In this document: piece by piece, positions 59,993-64,000 of the stretch
How positions within the stretch are numbered: position 1 is the stretch's first letter
Layout of the letters: every line of letters begins with the position of its first letter
Source of the DNA: Thiothrix litoralis
GTDB taxonomy: Bacteria; Pseudomonadota; Gammaproteobacteria; Thiotrichales; Thiotrichaceae
Assembly: GCF_017901135.1 (NCBI RefSeq)
Contig: NZ_CP072801.1
Coordinates: 2,663,501-2,727,500, forward strand
Direction: 5' to 3'
DNA: 64,000 nucleotides
Notes under the pieces: generated by a model
Told to the model about the DNA's origin: nothing
The model's input: only the letters and a program-made list of their open reading frames with translations
Database searches by the model: none
Position numbers and translations under genes: made by a program

Positions 59993-62002
59993 ATGAGAAA
60001 CTCCCCAGCCTCCAGTACGCGCCTGATCAACTTCCTCGGTTCAATGAATCTGGCCATCAGCTTGCTGGTGGTGGTGGCGGTTGCCTCCATTATCGGAACT
60101 GTTCTCCAACAAAATCAACCATACACGGACTACCAGATCAAATTTGGCCCCTTCTGGTTTGACTTATTCCGGTCACTGGCTTTGTATGATGTCTACTCTG
60201 CCTTATGGTTTCTGGCCATTCTGGCGTTTTTAGTTATTTCCATCGCCACTTGCGTTGGGCGCAACACCCCTGGTGTGCTGCGGGAACTCCGGCATTTTCG
60301 CGAAAATGTGCAAGAAAAATCGCTACGGGCGATGAAGCACCAAAGCACTCTTAGCACTGCGCAAAACCACGAGCAGGCTCAAGCGCTGGCAACCCGTATC
60401 TTGCACGGCCAAGGCTTCAAAACACGCCAAAAAATCGATGGCAATCATACCGTCGTCGCAGGCATGAAAGGCGGCATGAACCACTGGGGTTACTGGCTAA
60501 CGCACGTTGGCATGATTGTCATTTTCCTCGGGGGTCTGATGGATAGCCGCCTGCCGCTAATGATTGCCGAGTGGCAGGGCAACCTGAAGCCCGAAACCCG
60601 CAATATTCCAGCCGGTGAAGTACCCGCCATCAGCCAACTCCCCACATCCAGTTTCTCTTTCCGTGGCTCAGTCGATATTCCTGAAGGCAGCCGTGCCAAT
60701 ATCCTGTTCCAGCCGATGCGTGACGGCTATCTGGTGCAGCATCTGCCTTTTGAAGTTGAGGTGAAAGAATTCCGTGTCGAACATTATTCGACCGGGATGC
60801 CCAAGTCCTTTGAAAGCGATCTGGTTATCCACGACAAGGATTTGGCAAAACCGCTGGAAACCACTATTTCCGTCAATCACCCGCTCATTTACAAAGGCGT
60901 CGCCATTTACCAAGCCAACTTTGGTGACGGTGGCTCAGAAGTCAAACTGCGTTTGCGCCCTTTCAGCACCCGCTACGCCCCGCAGGATCTGGATGGCAAA
61001 ATCTTTGGCGATTACAAACTCACCAGTTCCGACCAGCAATACACACTGGAACTGAAAGACTTCCGCCTCTTCAATATCAATGATATGGAAGGTGAAGACG
61101 GTAAAGTTAAAAAGAAAAACGTCGGCCCCAGCATCACCTTCAAACTGCGTGATGCCACCGGGCAAGCGATGGAATACCAGAATTACATGAACCCGCTCAG
61201 CATCAAGGGACAAATCTATTACATCAGCGGGGTACGTGCCTCACCGAATGAGCCGTTCCGTTACCTGCATATCCCGGTTGACCCGAAAGGTGGCATGGAA
61301 CGCTTCATGAAATTCCTCGCCAATATGCAAAATCCCGAGATGGTAAAGCAAGCGGCCATTGAAACCACCCGCAGCTCCATGCAGCAAACCAAGTTGCAAA
61401 ATCCCGAGATAGAGAATCAGGTCATCGAGTCGATGGTGCGGCTGACGGAACAATTCTCAAGCAAAGGCTCCGAAGGCATTATGCAGGAAATTGCTGCACG
61501 CTTCCCGGAAGACAAGCGTGAAAATGCCGCCGAAGCCTTTATGAAAGTCCTGAATGCTTCACTGCGCGGGGTATACGCCGAAACCCTGAAGCAGGAAGGT
61601 GGCAGTGGCGAACCCAACGATGCCGATTGGTTATTCTTTGATGACAGCATTTTAGCAGTCGACAAAATTGCCGCCTATGGCTCACCTTGGCTGGTACAAC
61701 TGAGCAGCTTCAAACAAATTGAAGCCTCTGGCCTGCAAATCACCCGCTCTCCCGGTAAGGATGTGGTGTACTTCGGCAGTGCCATGCTGGTTTTAGGGGT
61801 ATTTCTGCTATTTTACGTGTCGCATCGTAGAATATGGGTCTGGATCAAGCCAAACGGCGACCACCAGTCGGACATTGTCGTGGCAGGCAGCAGCAACCGC
61901 AACCAGCCCGAATTTGAACGCTATTTTAATCACTTGCAGGGAATTTTCCAGCAAGCCATGGCACATGAGGTGAAGCATGTCAGTTCCACAACAAACGATT
62001 GA
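59993..62002 (+). CDS. resB: Cytochrome c biogenesis protein ResB (Ccs1)
   Basis: 669 aa from the ATG giving MRNSPASSTRLINFLGSMN; the 20 upstream codons overlap the terminator region. Three hydrophobic segments lie in the first ~160 residues (LAISLLVVVAVASIIGTVL, ALWFLAILAFLVISIATCV, HWGYWLTHVGMIVIFLGGL). A large periplasmic domain follows, with a final membrane helix near 610. With ResC it carries haem to the periplasm and attaches it to apocytochromes (system II). It overlaps resC by 26 bp. Confidence 0.9.
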   Translation: MRNSPASSTRLINFLGSMNLAISLLVVVAVASIIGTVLQQNQPYTDYQIKFGPFWFDLFRSLALYDVYSALWFLAILAFLVISIATCVGRNTPGVLRELRHFRENVQEKSLRAMKHQSTLSTAQNHEQAQALATRILHGQGFKTRQKIDGNHTVVAGMKGGMNHWGYWLTHVGMIVIFLGGLMDSRLPLMIAEWQGNLKPETRNIPAGEVPAISQLPTSSFSFRGSVDIPEGSRANILFQPMRDGYLVQHLPFEVEVKEFRVEHYSTGMPKSFESDLVIHDKDLAKPLETTISVNHPLIYKGVAIYQANFGDGGSEVKLRLRPFSTRYAPQDLDGKIFGDYKLTSSDQQYTLELKDFRLFNINDMEGEDGKVKKKNVGPSITFKLRDATGQAMEYQNYMNPLSIKGQIYYISGVRASPNEPFRYLHIPVDPKGGMERFMKFLANMQNPEMVKQAAIETTRSSMQQTKLQNPEIENQVIESMVRLTEQFSSKGSEGIMQEIAARFPEDKRENAAEAFMKVLNASLRGVYAETLKQEGGSGEPNDADWLFFDDSILAVDKIAAYGSPWLVQLSSFKQIEASGLQITRSPGKDVVYFGSAMLVLGVFLLFYVSHRRIWVWIKPNGDHQSDIVVAGSSNRNQPEFERYFNHLQGIFQQAMAHEVKHVSSTTND

Positions 62003-63155
62003 ATCCCTGATTGAACGACCCAGCCTGTTCCAGCAACTAGGCTTGCGTGACTGGATATGGGCAGCGCTAGTACTTGCTGCTACAGCCTTTGTTTTTACCA
62101 AATATGGCAGCATTATGGATGGCTATGAAATTGGCATCCTCGCCATGACCGCCCCCGGCCTGATTGGTTTGGGTTGGTACTGGAAAGCCTTCCAACCCTA
62201 CGCACTGGCGGTTGCTGCTTTCAGTCTACTGGGCATTTGGCTGTATGGTGGCAATTACGCCAATGCTGAAGTGGTGTTTGGCCTGAAGTTCCTGGTCTCT
62301 AGCCAGTCAGCCGTGATGTGGATGAGCGCCCTGTTTGTGATGGCTACCGTCACTTATATCGGCGGCTTGGTAGCCAACAACGAATTCACCCTAAAAACAG
62401 GTACAGCACTGACTTGGGCAGCGCTGATCATGGGTCTGACTGGCTTGATGGTACGCTGGTATGAAACCTATCTGGTTGACCCGGAATTCGGTCATATTCC
62501 CGTGAGTAACCTCTATGAAGTTTTCATCCTGTTCAGCATCATCACAGGCTTGTTGTACATGTTTTATGAAGGCCGCTACAAAAACCGTTCACTCGGTGGT
62601 TTTGTGCTGCTGGTCATTAGTGCTGCGGTGGGCTTCTTGCTGTGGTACAGCTATAGCCGTGGTGCTGATAAAATTCTCCCGCTTGTGCCTGCACTGAAAA
62701 GCTACTGGATGAAAATCCATGTTCCCGCCAACTTTGTGGGTTACGGCTCTTTTGCCCTGGCTGCGATGGTCAGCGTTGCGTATTTGTTGAAATCCAAAGG
62801 TGAGCGGCATAATCCCAACGGGTTAATGGCAAAACGCCTCCCCTCACTGGAAATGTTGGATGACATAACCTACAAAGCCATCGCCTTGGGCTTTGCCTTC
62901 TTCACCATTGCGACCATTCTGGGTGCCATGTGGGCCGCCGAAGCTTGGGGTGGCTACTGGTCATGGGATCCGAAAGAAACCTGGGCATTAATTGTCTGGT
63001 TAAACTATGCTGCATGGCTGCATTTACGCTTCTCCAAAGGCTGGCGCGGTGAACCGATGGCATGGTGGGCTATTGTTGGTTTGTTTGTTACCCTGTTTGC
63101 TTTCTTGGGCGTGAATATGTTTCTCTCCGGCTTGCATTCTTACGGTGAACTTTGA
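61977..63155 (+). CDS. resC: Cytochrome c biogenesis protein ResC (CcsA/CcsB type)
   Basis: 392 aa with about eight membrane helices. The tryptophan-rich haem-handling segment WAAEAWGGYWSWDPKETW lies near 320-337 (WWD motif), with a flanking His in YAAWLHLRF. It completes the system II haem-lyase with ResB, whose gene overlaps by 26 bp. The frame and length are normal. Confidence 0.92.
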   Translation: MSVPQQTIESLIERPSLFQQLGLRDWIWAALVLAATAFVFTKYGSIMDGYEIGILAMTAPGLIGLGWYWKAFQPYALAVAAFSLLGIWLYGGNYANAEVVFGLKFLVSSQSAVMWMSALFVMATVTYIGGLVANNEFTLKTGTALTWAALIMGLTGLMVRWYETYLVDPEFGHIPVSNLYEVFILFSIITGLLYMFYEGRYKNRSLGGFVLLVISAAVGFLLWYSYSRGADKILPLVPALKSYWMKIHVPANFVGYGSFALAAMVSVAYLLKSKGERHNPNGLMAKRLPSLEMLDDITYKAIALGFAFFTIATILGAMWAAEAWGGYWSWDPKETWALIVWLNYAAWLHLRFSKGWRGEPMAWWAIVGLFVTLFAFLGVNMFLSGLHSYGEL

Positions 63156-63244
63156 AACCCATCCCTGAGTCTAACAAGGGCATTCCATTAAAATAACCGA
63201 ATGACACTGTACTTAAATAAACACAAAAGGGAGATATTGAACCG

Positions 63245-63898
63245 ATGAAACGCGCATTGAGCCACACCCTCGGCTTTATGATGGCCGCACTGTTTGCCCT
63301 CACTGGCTGCATTCCTGAGTCCAGCCATGCAGAAGAATTCAAAGAAGGCACCCAGTACGTGACCATTTCACCTGCCATTCCAACCCAAGCACCTGCCGGG
63401 AAGGTTGAGGTAACGGAGTTGTTCTGGTACGGCTGTCCACACTGCTACTCCATGGAACCAACCATTAACGCTTTCCTCAGCAAAAAACCGGACAATGTTG
63501 TCTTCCAACGTGTTCCCGCCACGCTGAGTCCGCGCTGGGTCTATCATGCCAAACTGTTCTATGTCGGGCAAATGCTGGATCCTGATGGAGCCAAGCATGT
63601 CCACACCAAAATTTTTGAAGCGATCCAGAAGCAGCGCCGCCAAATCAACGATGACGCATCCATGACCCGCTTTTTCGTGGAACTGGGTTTTAGCGCCGAT
63701 CAAGTCAAAAATGCCCTGAACTCCATGGAAATGAAAGCCATGATGGCACGGGCAGATGAAGTCGGCACCAAGTCCAAAGCAGACTCCGTTCCGGTCATCA
63801 TCGTCAATGGTAAATACCGCACTAGCCCAAGCATGGTCAGCAGTGAAGACAAGCTATTGCAAGTCATTAATTATCTGGTAAAACACGAATCCAAGTAA
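63245..63898 (+). CDS. dsbA: Thiol:disulfide oxidoreductase DsbA
   Basis: 217 aa. Active site CPHC at 64-67 (FWYGCPHCYS) in a thioredoxin fold, with a helical insert and cis-Pro in SVPVIIVNG near 184. It introduces disulfides into periplasmic proteins. The signal region contains LFALTGC (Cys22), a lipobox-like sequence, just before SSHA, a signal peptidase I-like site. So the mature protein may be either soluble or lipid-anchored. The gene starts 90 bp after resC. Confidence 0.92.
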   Translation: MKRALSHTLGFMMAALFALTGCIPESSHAEEFKEGTQYVTISPAIPTQAPAGKVEVTELFWYGCPHCYSMEPTINAFLSKKPDNVVFQRVPATLSPRWVYHAKLFYVGQMLDPDGAKHVHTKIFEAIQKQRRQINDDASMTRFFVELGFSADQVKNALNSMEMKAMMARADEVGTKSKADSVPVIIVNGKYRTSPSMVSSEDKLLQVINYLVKHESK

Positions 63899-63913
63899 TA
63901 CAGGGAGAGTGAT

Positions 63914-64000
63914 ATGCGCAAATTCAGCCTACTGGATAAAGTCCTGACCGAAATTGACCAGTCATTGCGGGTGGTTCATGCCACCGCACCGACCACCGAA
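63914..64000 (+). CDS. coq7: COQ7-type demethoxyubiquinone hydroxylase, N-terminal 29 codons (runs off the window)
   Basis: The start MRKFSLLDKVLTEIDQSLRV follows a GGGAGAG ribosome site. It matches the beginning of bacterial Coq7 (2-polyprenyl-3-methyl-6-methoxy-1,4-benzoquinone monooxygenase), which often lies next to dsbA or engB in gammaproteobacteria. The ferritin-like di-iron domain that would confirm it is outside the window. Confidence 0.7.
   Translation, partial: MRKFSLLDKVLTEIDQSLRVVHATAPTTE

Overview
The window looks like a chromosomal segment of a filamentous, sulfur-oxidising gammaproteobacterium of the Thiothrix type. This is an inference from the gammaproteobacterial neighbourhood engB - cytochrome c4 - dsbA - coq7, the system II (ResB/ResC) cytochrome c maturation genes, a urea ABC importer, a split type II secretion locus and a large stock of exopolysaccharide and calcium-binding surface-protein genes. 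Nothing in the sequence names the species.

Layout. 1-3.0 kb: urtA and the start of urtB (urea import) and a TorF-type porin, all on the minus strand; both urtA and the porin have a near-consensus sigma-54 promoter, so this end looks nitrogen-regulated. 3.1-11 kb: a minus-strand ABC-transporter-dependent polysaccharide cluster (HAD protein, GT2 with a coiled-coil repeat tail, methyltransferase, LpxL-like acyltransferase, Wzt, Wzm, parvulin-type PPIase). 11-18.2 kb: an exported 578-aa protein, a small lipoprotein and the T2SS genes gspD, gspC-like, gspM and gspL. 18.4-22.1 kb: tRNA-Ser(GGA), an integrase stump, and a TnpB (IS605/IS1341-type) element that itself carries an ISNCY-like insertion sequence. 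22.1-25.5 kb: two secreted proteins (CAP domain; M10 metalloprotease). 25.8-36.4 kb: a plus-strand Wzx/Wzy-type exopolysaccharide operon (sugar dehydratase, CpsB phosphatase, Wza, Wzc, an unrecognised 429-aa protein, O-antigen ligase/polymerase, methyltransferase, GT4). 36.4-45.1 kb: a PD-(D/E)XK protein, a small secreted protein, and two very large Calx-beta/RTX surface proteins. 45.3-54.1 kb: outer-membrane protein, CHASE2 adenylate cyclase, FecR protein, CRP-family regulator, glycosyltransferase and a membrane-anchored peptide-binding protein. 54.2-64 kb: housekeeping genes (fabI, yicC, cbpA-like, htrA-like, a probable small RNA, engB, cytochrome c4, resB, resC, dsbA, start of coq7).

How the parts fit. 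The centre of the window reads as one surface/matrix system. Three promoters (upstream of the M10 protease/exopolysaccharide genes, of cpsB, and of the 804-aa surface protein) carry TGTGA-N6-TCACA or a one-base variant. In each a candidate -10 places the site at about -41.5, the class II CRP geometry. The same window encodes a class III adenylate cyclase with adenine-type determinants and a CRP-type protein with the RETVSR recognition helix. The secreted proteins share modules in different combinations: a common ~120-aa N-terminal domain, Calx-beta, RTX and DUF4214. The most notable local findings are this CRP circuit, the shared N-terminal module, a structured small RNA beside engB in the position and orientation of Spot 42/ErsA, a TnpB with an internal deletion cut off from its right end by a second transposon, and two palindromic repeats inserted in frame inside coding regions.
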